Shown: positions 13,020-26,270, numbered from the stretch's first letter. The stretch: 64,000 nucleotides of DNA from Camellia lanceoleosa (GCA_025200525.1 CM045761.1:82985551-83049550); one strand, 5' to 3'. Numbers and translations are program-made. The notes: generated by a model not told the origin, from the sequence alone.

Positions 13020-13529
13020 TCTAATGTAAAACCCCGTATTTATATATATAATAAAAATAATATATTTTTTATTTTTTTATAATTATTTACAATATTTTGA
13101 ATTTAATAGTCTGTATATTTTTATATTGAAAATTTATTCAAAATAAAATAAAATAAAATAAAATATTTTTGATTTTATATTATTACTCAATATTAATTTC
13201 TGAACTTTATGATATTTTTATTGTATTTTTCTCTATATTTTTTTGTAACCAAATTACATAGGAATGTAACATTTTTTGTACTAAAACCTAATAAAAAACC
13301 ATGGGCTTGCTCTTCATGGTTTCTCACTTCCCACCTTCCACGTGCAATCAGTCTCTGTATCAAAAGAAAATGTGGTGGACATGCAGATGCCATACCACCA
13401 AGTATTCTATTTCCTTTTATACCTTCTTTTTAATTTCTTTTCATTTTTATCTTCTTTTACTCTTCCTCATTTTCCCCATAAATTGAGCCTAACTTTTCCT
13501 TACATTTCTTCATCTTTTGCTTTTCTTCT

Positions 13530-13562
13530 AGTTTTATCTCTCTCTCTCTCTCTCTCTCCACC
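13530..13562 (+). repeat. (TC)n microsatellite
   Basis: A run of TC dinucleotides within the composite LTR insertion. The adjacent pyrimidine-rich stretch 13400-13620 gives spurious ORFs but no recognisable protein. Confidence 0.8.
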
Positions 13563-15819
13563 TCTCATTCTCAAAACTCTCTTTCTCCTTCTTTATCTCT
13601 GTTCATCCTCCTTCTCCCAACCTCCATAACCACGGGCTTAACCCATACTATCACCACCTGAACCACCAACCCGTGAACTTCTCCACCACCGTTGCACCGT
13701 CGAACTGCCACCACCACCATCATCGAATTCCATTATCATCTAGAACCACCATTCACAACGTATTGTAGGTGTAGAAAGAAAAGAAGAAGGAAGATGGAGC
13801 AGAAAGAAACAAAGTTAGAGAAGTTTATTTTGAATTTTAAAAGTTGGTTTTCGGGTTACTTTCAGCAAGCCAAAACCATCCATTCCAGGAAGAAGGGAGA
13901 AAACTAGGTCATATAAGGTGAAGTGCGAAGTAAGTTGAAGAGATTGGAGAAAGAATGGAGTAAAACCGTTAAGAATCAAGAAAGTTATGGAGTCTGAAAA
14001 ATGGTTCGAAGAAAAGTCAGTGACGGGAAGAAAAAATCTTATTTTTGGTCAAATTTAGAGATTCGATGGTATGTAAAAAAGACACGGAATGACGCGTGTG
14101 AGGAATGAAACAAAAATTAGGCCGTGAGGTAAATCCAATGACGTAAAGATAAGTCAAAACGGAGTTAAGACGAAGAAGATACAAGTATTTGAAGTGGTGG
14201 ATTTGAAACTAAATTTCTGGGTCTTTCCATTCGGGCATGCTGCGGCGGTTGGGAGAAGATGAACTGAATTTTATCCAGCGTTTCTCTGCTCATGGTGCTA
14301 CGATGCATCCTAATACATTCATGTTAATCGGAAAGCCCTGTGGCTTCAGGGATGACCACCCTTAGGTTTTTTCGACGTGTAGAATCCATTTTTGGGGTTA
14401 GATCTTGCAAATTCTGAGTCTAAGACAATGATCGACAACTGACAAATTTGAGAGAATCAAACGGAAGATCAACGGTGAGATTGTGTTTGATTGATGTGAA
14501 ATTTCAGCAAGAAGATCACGGAGCCAAGATGGACATATCCTACGATTAGAATCATAAACCAAAATCGGATGATAAATCATTAACAACCTAACTATCGTAA
14601 GAAAACCCTCTATAGCTTGACTTTTTGTGCTCCTTTCGGAAGACGATAAGCCTTATAGTTCGAACTCTCGTGGTTCTAAATCTGATTCCACAAGTGCAAT
14701 GTGAAATAGAAAACACAAAAGAGTCCAAATCCGACAAATCTTTTGGAAAATCGATTTTGAATCAAAATACTAAAAATGGACTACTTTGCCAGATACAGAG
14801 TCGCCACCTAAATATTTTTGAAAAATTTAGGAAACGCATGACTCGTGCCAAAGGCAACGTGTCCGTCATCACCAAGATTGTCTCAGCTCGAAAACTCAGG
14901 TGCGAGTGGGGAAGGTCATGAATTGAGCACCCTCGCTCGCCCCATCAAATGTACATTACTCAAATTATTCCAATTCAAGCAATTAGCCTTCATCCACGGG
15001 CATTCAAACATTTTATCACTTAAGCACTTAGCTTCATGGTGAACATGCTAAACATGGAAACACTAACATAGAATGCAATATGCTAAAACAAACAAAAGCT
15101 CATCTAGTACTCCAAGCCAAAAAGATGACAGAGTTAGAATAATGCATGATCCTAACTATGCAATATGACTAATGCAACACATACAATGTGCAATTACTAG
15201 GCTCGACTACTAATATTTCATGTGAATCAATTTGATAGCATGCGATCTAAGCACGTATTCAAAGAAGTATTAACTAATAATGCAAGTTAGAATGATATGC
15301 CGAGCTTAATCCATGCAAGACAATGGATGCAAGGCATAAGAGATGCTAAACAAAACATGATGCCCTAAACTAACCATCATAAGCAGGTAAATAAAAGGGA
15401 GAAAGACGTGGAGTTGGAAGACACACACATTATTACAACTATGCCTCGCCAGGAGGGTGCAATAAACTAACTAGCTAAGCTAATTAGCTAGCTATTACAA
15501 AACGAATTAACTAATTATTACAAACCGAATAAACTAACTATGCTAGCCAGTTATTACAAAACCAATAATTAGCTATTCTATGAAACTAACTAATTAATTA
15601 ATTACAAATTAGAATTAGCTAATTAATTACAACATGAATACAACATGAAAAAAGTAACTAAGCTAACTAATTAGCCCCAGGAAGCAAGGAATGGTCATGC
15701 ATGCATGGATTTCCACCTAAAAAGTCCACTGTTCTGCTGCTAGAATACCTTTGTTGCACAGTTAGAACATCTTTTCGCCTCAGCCTCAACTCTCTTCTAT
15801 TCTAAAAAGTTGCTACTTA

Positions 15820-16048
15820 GGCCTCGTTTGGGAACATGCTAATTTAGTAACTTTTTGGCTAATTGGCTAAAAAGGTTGGTAAGAAAAACCTATATGTTTG
15901 GGCCAACTTTTTGGCTAATTACGAAACGACGTGCAAAAAGTAGAGAGAAAAGGGAATCTTTGACTTTTTGGTATGGGTTGTTGGCTTTTTGGCTAAAAAG
16001 GTAACTTTTTGGCTAATTGGCTATTTTAGCCTCTTGCCAAACGAGGCC
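15820..16048. mobile_element. Tourist-like (PIF/Harbinger) MITE, 229 bp
   Basis: Terminal inverted repeats GGCCTCGTTTGG and CCAAACGAGGCC with 3-bp TTA duplications (15817-15819 and 16049-16051). The interior repeats CTTTTTGGCTAA motifs. Size, TIR and TTA target are typical of Tourist-like MITEs. No coding capacity. Confidence 0.88.
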
Positions 16049-17617
16049 TTAATTTGACAAAAGTGGCTGGCCAGCCACTGAAGCTTGGTTCCTCCTGCTG
16101 CAATATAAAGCATACAGAGCACAAACAGGGTATTCTCAAGGTATGTTTGTACACCTTACCCTTCTTTATCATCAAACAACTCAAAGGAGTGGCAAGATCA
16201 ATTCGCAAGCCATCAATTGATGCAATTTCATAGCATGATGGCCTATGAATCAAGGGATACAATTTCAATAAATGCACAATAAAAGACTTTCAAACCTCCT
16301 CCCTATCATGGATTGATCAAGGGAAGTGGTTGACCTTGGAAACTTGAACCATTTCGTCACTAGCAAGTATGAAATGTCTCAAGTTTCCATGTGTTCAATT
16401 AATGTTCGATTGAACGCCAAATTACTTATTATCTTGCATCATTTTTAGTTCCAATTTTATTACTTCATTTTAATTACCAACCATTCCTTATTTCAATTGA
16501 GTCTAAAAGTGAAGATTAAGTCCTCTAATGGAAAGGAGTACCAAACCAAGTGTTGTTTTAGGTATGAAAGAAGTGTCATGCCGTTGGTAATGAACCCCCA
16601 AAGGGATTAAACCATTAAGCACAATACCTCTATCTCAAGCTTAAACAAATAAGTAGTTTGAAACACTTTCAAAGCAAAGAAAAAGTCAAGAAAGGAGGGA
16701 AGTTGTAGAGGTGATTAAAGGTGATCACAAGTATGGAACGTAAGAAATAAATGCTATCAACTCAAATAGGGTGGTGGCTAAGGCTTAAACCACCAATCCT
16801 ATGAGGACCATTACACTACAAGCATACTATACAAAGCATAAATGAATTAACCAGCCTAAAACAATCCTAAAGTAAGCAAAAATAGTGCTGAAATTCATAT
16901 GAAAAAGCTTGAAAATGTTAGCTACAATATTGAGGAATTTAAGCTAGTAAACAAGCGCAAGGAGGGGATGCTAACCCCTCCATTTTTGGGACCTCAAAAT
17001 ATGATTTTTAGCCTCTGAAAACTTTGAAATTCAATGGTAAAAAGCTCAAAAAAAGTTGAGAAAAGAATAGAAAACACAAGGGTAAAAGCTTAGAGAACAA
17101 GGTTCAAAGTAGGGTGGTTAACCCCTCCACCATTGGTAACTTTAAACCACAAGTTTCAGCCCATAAAAACAGTGCAAAAACAGCCCAAAAATAGTAAGAA
17201 AAGATGGGAAAGAAGTAGTGTAGAGATGCCCAAAATTATACCTCTTAAAGCAAGGTAACTTTTTTGTTTACAAACCACAAAGCTTACACTCTCAAGGGTT
17301 GAAATTTGGACTCGATAATCTCAGCAAGGAGAGCTCCAATATTGGTTTAGGAAGTGTTTGGGTAAGTTGTGTGTGTTGCAAGATAGAGATAGAGAGAGAA
17401 TTTGAAGAATTTGGCCTTTTGGAATTTTTTTGTAACCTAAAAGCATGAGAGGTTAAGTATATATAGAAAAACAGCCTCTCAAGCCGAAAATATCTATATA
17501 GGAACAACTGGAGCTTTTGGGGGACAACTGGCAAAAAATATCTAGGTTTTACACAAGTGGCCGGGAGGCCAGAAGAAGTGGGAGGCTGGCCGGCCACAAA
17601 AATCTACTTCCAGGCCC

Positions 17618-17970
17618 GACTTCAAATGGGCATATCTCCTTTACCTGGACTCGGTTTTAGGTGATTCTTGAGTCTAAATTGAAGCCCCAAAAGTCTACTT
17701 TCCAATAGTGATGGCCTAACATCTAAATTCTAAGTGAGCAAAGAGATATTCCTATTTTACTGAAGGTTGCTCATTTCTATCTTAACCAGATGGATGCCTA
17801 ACTTCAAACAGCCATATCTCCCTCATTTGGACTCCACTTTCGGAGATTCTTGAGTCTAAATTGAAGCACCAAAAGTCCACTTTCCAATGGTGGTGGCCTC
17901 ACAACTAAAGTCTAAGTGTGCAAAAAGATATGCCTAATTTAGTGAAGGCTGCCTAGTTCTCTCTTAACGG
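17618..17970 (+). repeat. Two-copy tandem repeat (~182 bp)
   Basis: The unit containing CATATCTCC, GATTCTTGAGTCTAAATTGA and ACTTTCCAAT occurs at about 17620-17800 and again at 17802-17970 with moderate divergence. It lies inside the nested LTR-like insertion. Confidence 0.8.
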
Positions 17971-18973
17971 TTTCATGCTTAACCTTTCCCCAACTAGTTT
18001 TCTTTCCTCTCCTCCAATTTTCTTCAACTCCAAACCTATAAATAAGAAGTTTTAAAGCTTTTTCAAAGAGTTCACCTCCCTTTCATTTATTTCCACTTTG
18101 TCCTTACTCGGTTTACTGAAAAGTGCAATATTTTAAATGAAATACGAGTCTCGAAACATCGTAGAAACATTTAGAAAAATATTTTCAAAAAGAGAGTTTT
18201 AAGGTCTAAAATAGTTTTGGTCAAAATGGGGTGTAAGGTTGGGATTTAGAAGCTCTTCTTGCTGAAGAAATTGAACGTTTGTACAGCATAACTTTCATTA
18301 TCGAGTGATCAACCTAAGGCGTCCATGTCTTAAGAGCGGTCAAAAATGGGGTGTCTACACCCTCTCAATCCTCTCATTCTTTTTGATTGTTAAATTTTTA
18401 GATTGGTGTTCATAGCTAAAATTTTAGAAAAAATCTTGTTTATAGTTGTATGTAAATTTTTGATTTGTATATTAAATATTTGAAGGTTATTTTTATATTA
18501 GTAGCCTTAAAATCATGGTATAATTTTGGAATTAGACTTGCATGTGTAGTTTGTGCCATTAAAGAGATGATTGAAAATTTTATTTGATTTGATTATATGA
18601 CTTTGAAATCTGCCAGAAACTTGTATGAATTTTTAAATAATTTTATATTCAAAATTTTGAGATGATTTATTCTACAAAGTTGTTAAGAATGATGTCTAGT
18701 TCATCCAAGAATTTTTGTAACAATTATTCTAGTTTTGTAAAAATTTATACGAAATGTTAATTAAATATGAAATTGTAGATAGATTTTACTGCATATTTGA
18801 AAAATCATTAAAAAATTATATATTAAACCAAATCTAGTATTTTCTAAATAAAAAATGAAATTTGGGAAGTCTATTTTCATAATAAAATTTTTAGATTATG
18901 GAATTGATTTATAAATTTAAGTGTGGAATTATTTTAAGAAAATGTGACGAATCTTTGTCATGAAATTTCTTAA

Positions 18974-20357
18974 TGCGGCGTTTGGTAATACTTCCGTTTT
19001 CAGTTTTTTGTTTATATTTACAAAAATTAAAAAAATTGTCATAAAAACTTGTTTGGTAAATTTTTTGATTTATAAACCAGTGGTCTCAGTTTATAAATTT
19101 GGCCAAAATTTGTAAACTTAAAAAATGAGTTTACGTTTTCAATTTTCAGTTTTTTTTTTTTTTTTTGGCCATCCACCACTCACCACCACCCGCCACCATT
19201 TTTTACCACCGTCTTCTGCCACTGTCTTCTGCCGCCACCACCCACCACCGCCATCTTCCGCTACCACCACTCGCCACCACCCGCCACTACTTTCCACCAC
19301 CATCTTTTGCCGCCACCACCTGCCACCACTTTCCACCACCGTCTTTCGCCGCCACCACCTGCCACCTGCCACCACTTTTCACCACCGTCTTCCGCCGCCA
19401 CCACTCGCCACCACCTGCCACCACTTTCCACTACCATCTTTCGCCGCCACCACCTGCCACCTGCCACCACTTTCCACCACCGTCTTTCGCCGCCGCCACC
19501 ACCGTCTTTTGTCGCCTGCCACCATTTTCTATCACCGTCTTCCGCTGCCACCACTTTCTACCACCATCTTTCGCCGCCACCACGCGCCACCTGCCACCAC
19601 TTTCCACTACCGTCTTCCGCTGCCACCACTCGCCACCACCACTCGCCACCACTTTCCACCACTATCTTCTGCCGCCGCCACCCGCCACCTGCCACCATCT
19701 ACCACCACTTTCCACCACCGTCTTTCGCTGCCACCACCTGCTACTACTTTCCACCGCTGTCCTCCGCTACCACCACCTGCCATCATTTTCCACCACCGTA
19801 TTCCGCCACCACCCTCCATCACTGTTTTCTGGCGCCACCACCCACCACCTGCCGCTATTACCCATCACTCGCCACCCGCCATCATCGTCTTCTGTCACCA
19901 CCACTCGCCACCACCCACTACTATCGTCTTCTGCCACCACTACCCGCCACCATTTTCCACCACCGTCTTCCGCTACCATCCTCCATCACTGTCTTCTGCT
20001 GCCACCACCCACCACCTGCCACTATTACCCATCACCCGCCACCCGCCATCATCGTCTTCCGTCACCACTACTCGCCACCACCCACCACTACTGTCTTCCG
20101 TCGCCACCCACCCGCCACCATCGTCTTTTACCGCCGCCGCCGCCGCCGCCACCCGCCACCACTCATCACCACCCACCACCCGCCACGCCACCATTTGCCA
20201 TTTCTCACTCTTTTAGTTTATATTTTTTAAAATTTTCAAACATTTTGTCCAAACCAAACGCGTTTGTAGTTTATGTTTTTCTAAAAATAAACAAAAAATC
20301 AGTTTATAAATTTTTTGTAAATATAAACTGAAAACGTAAGTGTTACCAAATAGGCCC
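18974..20357. mobile_element. MITE-like element (1.38 kb) with a minisatellite core
   Basis: Inverted ends: the left TGCGGCGTTTGGTAATACTT pairs imperfectly with the inverted right end at about 20335-20357, and both continue into CGTTTTCAGTTT...ATATTTACAAAAA. TAA duplications lie at 18971-18973 and 20358-20360. The TWA target suggests PIF/Harbinger-like. About 1 kb of the interior is a CCACC-rich minisatellite. Confidence 0.75.
19168..20196. repeat. CCACC-rich minisatellite
   Basis: An imperfect array of C/T-rich units of about 39 bp built from CGCCACCACC, TGCCACCACTTTCCACCACC and GTCTTTCGC blocks. Strand asymmetry is extreme (almost no G on plus). It leaves several frames open on both strands (His/Pro/Thr-rich on plus, Trp/Gly-rich on minus); I treat these as artefacts. 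Confidence 0.88.
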
Positions 20358-21756
20358 TAAACTTTTACAGAATTATTTATTACTTATTTTTGGGAAACTC
20401 TTTCTAAAAAATGACCATAACATGTTTGTTGAATATTCCATAGAATTCCATGAATGTTAGAATTGTATAGATAATTTATTTATAATTTTAACTACGAAAA
20501 TTATGTTCTAAAAATTTTGGACAGAATGACAAAGAATCAAGATTACTGCTTCAATTATTTGTTAGAACTAAAAATAAGTATAGTGCTAGTCTATTTAATT
20601 GAATCTTCTAAATTAGTAGTCCATGCATGTGTGTGTTGTGATTTATTTTAGTATTTAAAATTATTATTTCACACCATGACTTGATTAAACTGTTCACAAT
20701 AATTTATAAACTTTGATGGATTGTTATAGAATGTATGTTTTGATATTTCATGTTAAAAATTATATGGAAATGGTATAATATCGATTGTGATCTAATTTGT
20801 AATTATTAGTGATTAGTATGAAAATTAATTAAAATGATCAACGAAGTGTACGAAATTAATGGTTGACGGTTAATATCGATTATTCAGAATGAGTCCTAGT
20901 TTTAAAGAGTATATGAAATTAAGGATTGACGGTTAATACCGGTTGTTCAGAGAGAGCCTTGGTTTTGAGAATTCTTATGTAAATTGTATCGCTAAACCCT
21001 AAGATGGCGTGGGACTTATTTGAACCCTTTTCGATATTCGATTTTGGAATAAGGGTGGATGTGCGGGTGGCACACAGGGAGATTACGCACCCCTAACAGA
21101 CCGTTTTCTTGGGGCAGACCATGGATGCCACCACTTGGGTATATAACTCTGGATGTGGGCATCCCTGGTAGTTATGGTTAGTAACACTTGAATATTTGAC
21201 AAATGGGGGATTCAAATTAATCGTGGCCATGGCTTAGTGGTTGGTAAGTTAAATCTCTTTGGTGAGATTTTGAGCGTCACCTAATTTATTGAAATTATTT
21301 TAATAGTTGTAATTTGTATTTACAATTATATTGTTATCTCATGCTTATAATCTCATTATTTTTCTCTTAAAAAGAAAGGTAGGTTTGTTGTGTTTTCTTA
21401 TTGTGTTGTGAAACTCGTGGCATATGTTTTGTTGCCCTGGCATTTTATGCTAGGTTTTGGCGAGGAAATAATTGAAGGTGAAATGGAGTTGATGCTAATG
21501 CAGAGCCTTGGTTGACTTGAAACCATGACTAGAGTCGAATAACTTTTATTATCTTATGTATTAGCTATTAAGGACTTTATAATTTCATTTGATGTTGTAT
21601 TTGGATAATTTTAAGTTTTTATTTAATGTTGTTTGAACCTTTGGTTATGTATGAGAGTTGGAATGTCCTATTAAGATGTCAACTTTTTGATTTATTAAGT
21701 CATTTTGTTTATTTAAATTCCCTTGATGTTCCAAAAATTTGGGGCGTCACATCTAA

Positions 21757-22219
21757 CACTACTGGGAAAACTAAAGTTTTTTTTTTTTTTCCTCTTTTGA
21801 AGTTAAAAAATGAAAAAGATATTAGGTGGATAACAGAGTACCAAGCTGCTTTCGAAGGGATAAAAGCCTATTTGGCCAAACCTCCAATACTGATGCCACC
21901 AAGGAAGGACAGACCTTTGAAGTTATACATTGTTGTAGCTGAAGAATCATTAGGAGTCTTTCTAGCTCAGGACAATGAAGAAGGCAAGGAGCAAGCAGTA
22001 TATTACCTTAGTAGGTTTTTAAACTCTTGTGAATGTAAATACTCAGCTATTGGAAAACTGTGTTTAGCTTTGTACTTTGCAGCAATGAAATTAAGATATT
22101 ACTTTTTGCCTACTACTGTCTTGGTAATGGCAACCACAGATTTGGTTAAACACATGTTATCTAGGCCCATATTAAGAGGAAGAATAGGCAAATGGATTTT
22201 GGCCTTGTCAGAATTCTAG
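21757..22219 (+). pseudogene. Element A RNase H domain (RT-linked)
   Basis: Continues pol after the right TSD of the composite insertion. The sequence reads through PLLKL, ITEYQAAFEGIKAYLAKPPIL and then an RNase H region with VYYLSRFLN and KLCLALYFAAMKLRYYF. It would remove the RNA strand during reverse transcription. A T-run at 21779-21791 may shift the frame, and a TAG ends the open frame at 22217-22219. Followed closely by the second RNase H. Confidence 0.85.
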
Positions 22220-22309
22220 TTACAGTATCTTCCCTAAAAAGCAGTGAAAGGACAAGTATTGGCCAATTTCTTGGCCGATCATCCATGCCAATCAAAGTGT
22301 CAAGAAAAA

Positions 22310-22735
22310 ATGGAACTTTGACATAGTGGATTTTGAGCCATGGCAAATGTGGTGTGGTGGGTCGAAGGTGAATGGCCTGGTAGGAGTTAGAGTTGTGATC
22401 AAATCACCCCAAGGAGCAGAAACCACACATGGTTTCAGAATTGATGAAATTACTTGCTTCAATAATCAAGCTGAGTACGAAGACCTGATTATGGAACTTG
22501 AGATACTCATTGGTTTACAGGTGCATGCAGTTGGTATATTTATAGATTCTTAATTGGTAATTAATCAAGTGCAAGGGATCTTTAAATGTCAAGGTACAAG
22601 CATGTTACCATACTATATTGCTGCTGTACATTTGCTTTCCCATTTCCAAATGGCAGATATAGCTTATATCCCAAGATTCATGAACCACAAGGCTAATAAT
22701 GTGGCCTAGAAAGCATCGAATCACAAAAGAAATGA
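22310..22735 (+). pseudogene. Element A archaeal-type (second) RNase H domain
   Basis: Matches the additional RNase H of Tat-lineage elements: GGSKVNGLVGVRVVIKSPQG, NNQAEYEDLIMELE, then IFIDS and VINQVQG. Key acidic positions are at least partly kept (the E of NQAEYE and the D of FIDS); the first acidic position appears changed (WCGGS). Stops occur at 22551-22553 and near 22708. Having two RNase H domains is a main reason for the Tat assignment. Confidence 0.82.
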
Positions 22736-22789
22736 CAGTAATGTTCAGATAGAAGTGGGCCAATTAACATATTAGAAGTTGATACCACC

Positions 22790-24012
22790 TTTAGCCAAGC
22801 AAGGTTTATTGGTAGATGTTAATCAGAATAACTTGCAAGAGCAAGATTGGAGGCATCCAATCATTTAGTATTTGATTGGCCCATCTTCGAAGGCCATCAG
22901 AAAGCTTAAATTACAATCCATGCAATACATAATGTATGAGAATGCTCTTTACAAAAGAGGAGCACATGGTCTCTTGATAGAGTGTTTGGGACCAAGGGAA
23001 GCATTGACTACCATAGCTGAAGTACATGAGGGCATTTGTGGTGCTCACCACCGGAGTTAAGATGAGATCATTGTTTGAAGGCACTCTTATTATTGGCCAA
23101 CCATCTTTAAGGATCAGATAGAATATGCAAAGGTTGCCAAGGCGTGCCAAAAGTATGGCATGATAAGACATGTTCCGATAATCGATCTATATGCAAGGGT
23201 AAAGCCTTGGCCCTTTAGGGGATGGGCAATGGATATGATAGGAAAAATTTACCCACCTTCTTCGAAACAGCATTGTTTCATTTTTGTAGTGCAGACTACT
23301 TTACAAAGTGGGCCGAAGCTAAGCCCTATAAAACAGTGGACCAGACAGAAGTAATTGACTTCATCAAAGAATTAGTTCATAGGTTTGGTATTCCACAGAC
23401 CATAACTGTAGATAATGGGATTGTATTCGATTGAAAGCTAGTAAAAGCTTTTGCAGCAAAGTTTGGAATTAGTCTTATTAATTCCACCCCCTATTATGCA
23501 TAAGCAAATGGCCAAGCAGAGTCATCAAACAAATCCTTGAAGAAAGGGATACAGAGGGTTGTTGAGGAAAATCCCAGAGATTGGCATAATTTACTATTAG
23601 ATGTATTATGGGCGTATAGGACTTCTCAAAGATCAAACATAGGAATTACCCCTTATGCCCTGGTATATGGACATGATGCAATATTACCTGTTGAGATCAA
23701 TATAAAGTCTTTAAGGGTCAAATGCCAAGATCAAAGCATGTGTTTGGAATTGGAAAACATAGATCAGGCTAGAATTTTAGCACTAAACAACATTCTTTTA
23801 CAAAAAAAAGAAAGTAGCCAAAAGCTATAATAAAAGGGTCCACAAGTTTGGCAAGTAGTTAGCCAATTGGGAGGGGCCATACCAAATCCATAGAGTCCTG
23901 CCTGGAGGGGCCTACCATTTGAAGAACCTAAATGGGTATGTGCATCCCAGGAAAATTAATGGTAAGTATTTGAAAAATTATTACCCAACTGTGTGGGAAA
24001 CACAAGAAGTAT
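22790..24012 (+). pseudogene. Element A integrase, degenerate
   Basis: The N-terminal zinc-binding region is damaged: HEGICGAHHRS then a stop, and a later AKACQ where the first Cys of the C-x2-C pair is missing. The catalytic core is split over frames: GWAMDMIG (first Asp), TVDNGIVFD (second Asp) and NGQAESSN (Glu). WAYRTSQRSNIGITPYALVYG follows. The end is near 24012. It would insert cDNA into the genome. Stops at about 23059, 23432, 23501 and 23828, plus a frameshift near 23280, make it non-functional. Confidence 0.88.
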
Positions 24013-24314
24013 AAGATCATCATACAAAACATAAAAGGATAAGAACACACTTGGGTAAGTAAAAACATTTCACTTCATAAAGAGTCAAGTACATTCTGCC
24101 ACAATTTGGCCCAAAATTCATTACAATGTCTCAATTGTTCCCTTACAATGAGTTCTCTACTTCTAAGGGTTAGGAACAGTTGGATGGCAGTGTTCATCTC
24201 CTGCCTGCGATTGGATAGCCCCCGATGAGAAGAATGTAGTGCCTGTGTATTCTACTCCAAGGCTAGGTTGACTGTTACCAGCTCCTTCTCCAATTCTGCT
24301 TTTTTGTGTAGTAG

Positions 24315-26270
24315 CTAAGCCTGGAGTTGAGTGGTAGATGAGTGTTGTCCCTTCAACATAGAAACAACAGAATGGATATGAAAGACAAACTCTTTGTCTT
24401 TTAGGAATTCTTTCTCTGCAACCTTGGCTAATTGATGGGTATTTACATAGAATTCGATGGTTGCTATAGCCTGAGACAAATGACCTCTGAAGGGAGTATT
24501 GGTTTGCTCAAAGAATTGGCAACATTTTAGAAACCCATTCTTGATGGTTGGTTTTATTAAAGCTTCGAATGGGACCCTTGAGAAAGTCCTAATTAACTGT
24601 AAACAGACCTCTATGTCCACTTAAGGAAGAGGAGTGGAGGATTCAGCAGTAGGTGAGCCTCCAACTATCTCCAAAAAAGAGTAAGCTAGATCTAAGGGCT
24701 CAGCCTCACCACTAGATGGAAGAACTGGTGTAGATATGTCAAATAGGCTAGCCAGTTAGGCTTCGAAGAATTCCATCTCTTCCTCTGACAAATATGGTGT
24801 GGGGGAGCCACTGGTGGATGCAAAAGTAATGGTTGGAGGAGAAGGAGAGGAGGATGCGTCAGCAACATCAATGGTTCTAGCCACCAACAAGTCCAAAGAG
24901 GGAGGACTGGAGCAGGGTAGTGAAAGAAGTGGTGGTAGGTTGCCAGTCCTATCCCCAGAGATACTAACTGCTGGTCTAGAAAATGGAGTAACAGGTGTAT
25001 TCTCAGAAGGTAAGGGCTTGCTAGGACCCTAGGAGGTGTAGAGACAGGTGAAGGTGAGGAAATGGTTACCAGAGGCTAGTTGAGGAACTCGATAGGGTTA
25101 GGAGAAGGAGAAATGATGATTGGCAGATCAAGCTTGAAAGGAAGCAAGGGATAGGCCATAGAGAGTGTAGAGGCTGGGATTAGAAAGATCATTTGCAATG
25201 GCTCTACACTTATCAGGAGGTCAGTATCTGCTTTTCCTTTTCCTTTCAAAGCCCTCTTCAGATTTGCAAAGTTCAGGAATGGTCCTTCGATGCTTGGTGG
25301 AAGAGAAGTGGAAGGTAGCAGGGAAGTAGGTAGGCTAGCTGCTGCTGCATATCAAAAGAAAAAAAGTATAAAAACAAAGCTGAAGGGGAAAATCAAAACT
25401 AGAAGTGTTAACAGAAGCAAGAGGAGTTATCAGCAGTGGTAGTAATAATAGTTGGAGAGTTGCGAAGGGTGTGATGTTCAGCAGCTTTGAGCTTCCTTGC
25501 AGCCTCATGTTGTGTCGCTTTGATAACAACAGCCTTTTTCTTTGAAATTTGCTGCTGCCTCTTTTTCTTAGATCTTTGAAAAACAAGGATCTCCTTGGCC
25601 TACTCCTGTTCTATTGCCTTCGTAGTTGCTTTATGAGTTGCATCTATGAGAAGTTGGGCAGTAAAAGAAGATGTAATATTCCTTCTCTTCAGAGGGGCTT
25701 CTTCTTCTTCTTCTTCTTCTAGTTTTGAGGAAACTTCAGGGGCTTCATCCACAGGCACGAGCCTAATATGGGTCTTTCTTTTCTGCTGTTTGCCCTTCAG
25801 TGTGGCTAGAACTTTTGCCCTCTGAGGTAATGCCTCGTGTGAAGTCCCTATAACAACAAAAGAATCTTTAAGTAGAAGAGCAGTATAAAGGAAGGAAGGG
25901 AAAGACAAAAGAAAGGATAGACTAGACACCATTTTTTGCAGCAGCCCTGGTAGTTCTGGATGAAAAGGTTGTTTTGGGTGAAAGGGTTGTAGAAGGGACA
26001 GAAGTAGTAGTGATGCTAGCCTCTTTAGATGTGGCCTGACCACCCTGGGTTGGCAAATCCAAATTCTGTAATAAGTCCAAGGTGGGGATAGTAAGCTGCA
26101 CCTCCATATTAGCAGACCACCAGTTTTTGAACCTAGTCATGGCTCTACCGTGGCCAGTGAAACATATGAATTTGAAGCTGGCAACCTCTCTTCTAAACTT
26201 GGATGTTGCTTTATCCAACCTGGATGTTGGCACTTTTAGGTCCCTGGTATCTAAGTTAGGGTTTTAGTGG
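24315..26270 (-). pseudogene. Element A antisense gene, C-terminal part (degenerate)
   Basis: Minus-strand open pieces lie at 25922-26233, 25600-26043, 25335-25586 and 24315-24620, separated by stops and shifts. The upstream piece has RFKNWWSANMEV; then comes a Ser/Thr-rich stretch, an acidic run of Glu (GAA/GAG repeats at about 25710-25738) and a Lys/Gln/Ala-rich region suggestive of coiled coil. Read on the minus strand it follows the plant-mobile-domain piece at 26836-27558 and is probably the tail of the same protein. Function unknown. Confidence 0.55.

Larger units (their letters stand above)
14611..18359. mobile_element. LTR-like nested insertion (3.7 kb)
   Basis: Flanked by CCCTC at 14606-14610 and 18360-18364. 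The right end is GGGGTGTCTACA; the left end starts TATAGC, so the expected TG would be mutated to TA. A TATAAATA box at about 18041 lies ~300 bp from the right end, as in an LTR read on the plus strand. There is no coding domain and no internal second LTR, so it may be another long solo LTR. It carries the MITE at 15820-16048. An LTR reading is likely but not proven. Confidence 0.6.
13025..21751 (+). mobile_element. Composite LTR insertion in element A RT (solo LTR with nested elements)
   Basis: Begins TGTAAAACCCCGTATT and ends GGGGCGTCACA, with perfect TCTAA duplications at 13020-13024 and 21752-21756. Removing the nested segment 14611-18359 and the MITE 18974-20357 leaves about 3.6 kb with no gag-pol domain and no second LTR, which fits a long solo LTR of a gypsy element. 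The RT frame resumes in register after the right TSD. Confidence 0.85.

Noticed and set aside
13209..13629. Hydrophobic Phe/Leu/Ser-rich ORFs
   Set aside because: Pyrimidine-rich LTR sequence with (TC)n; overlapping frames and no recognisable domain.
19125..20331. Long His/Pro/Thr-rich and Trp/Gly-rich ORFs on both strands
   Set aside because: They come from the CCACC minisatellite in a MITE. Several frames are open at once on both strands and there is no domain, so they are low-complexity artefacts.
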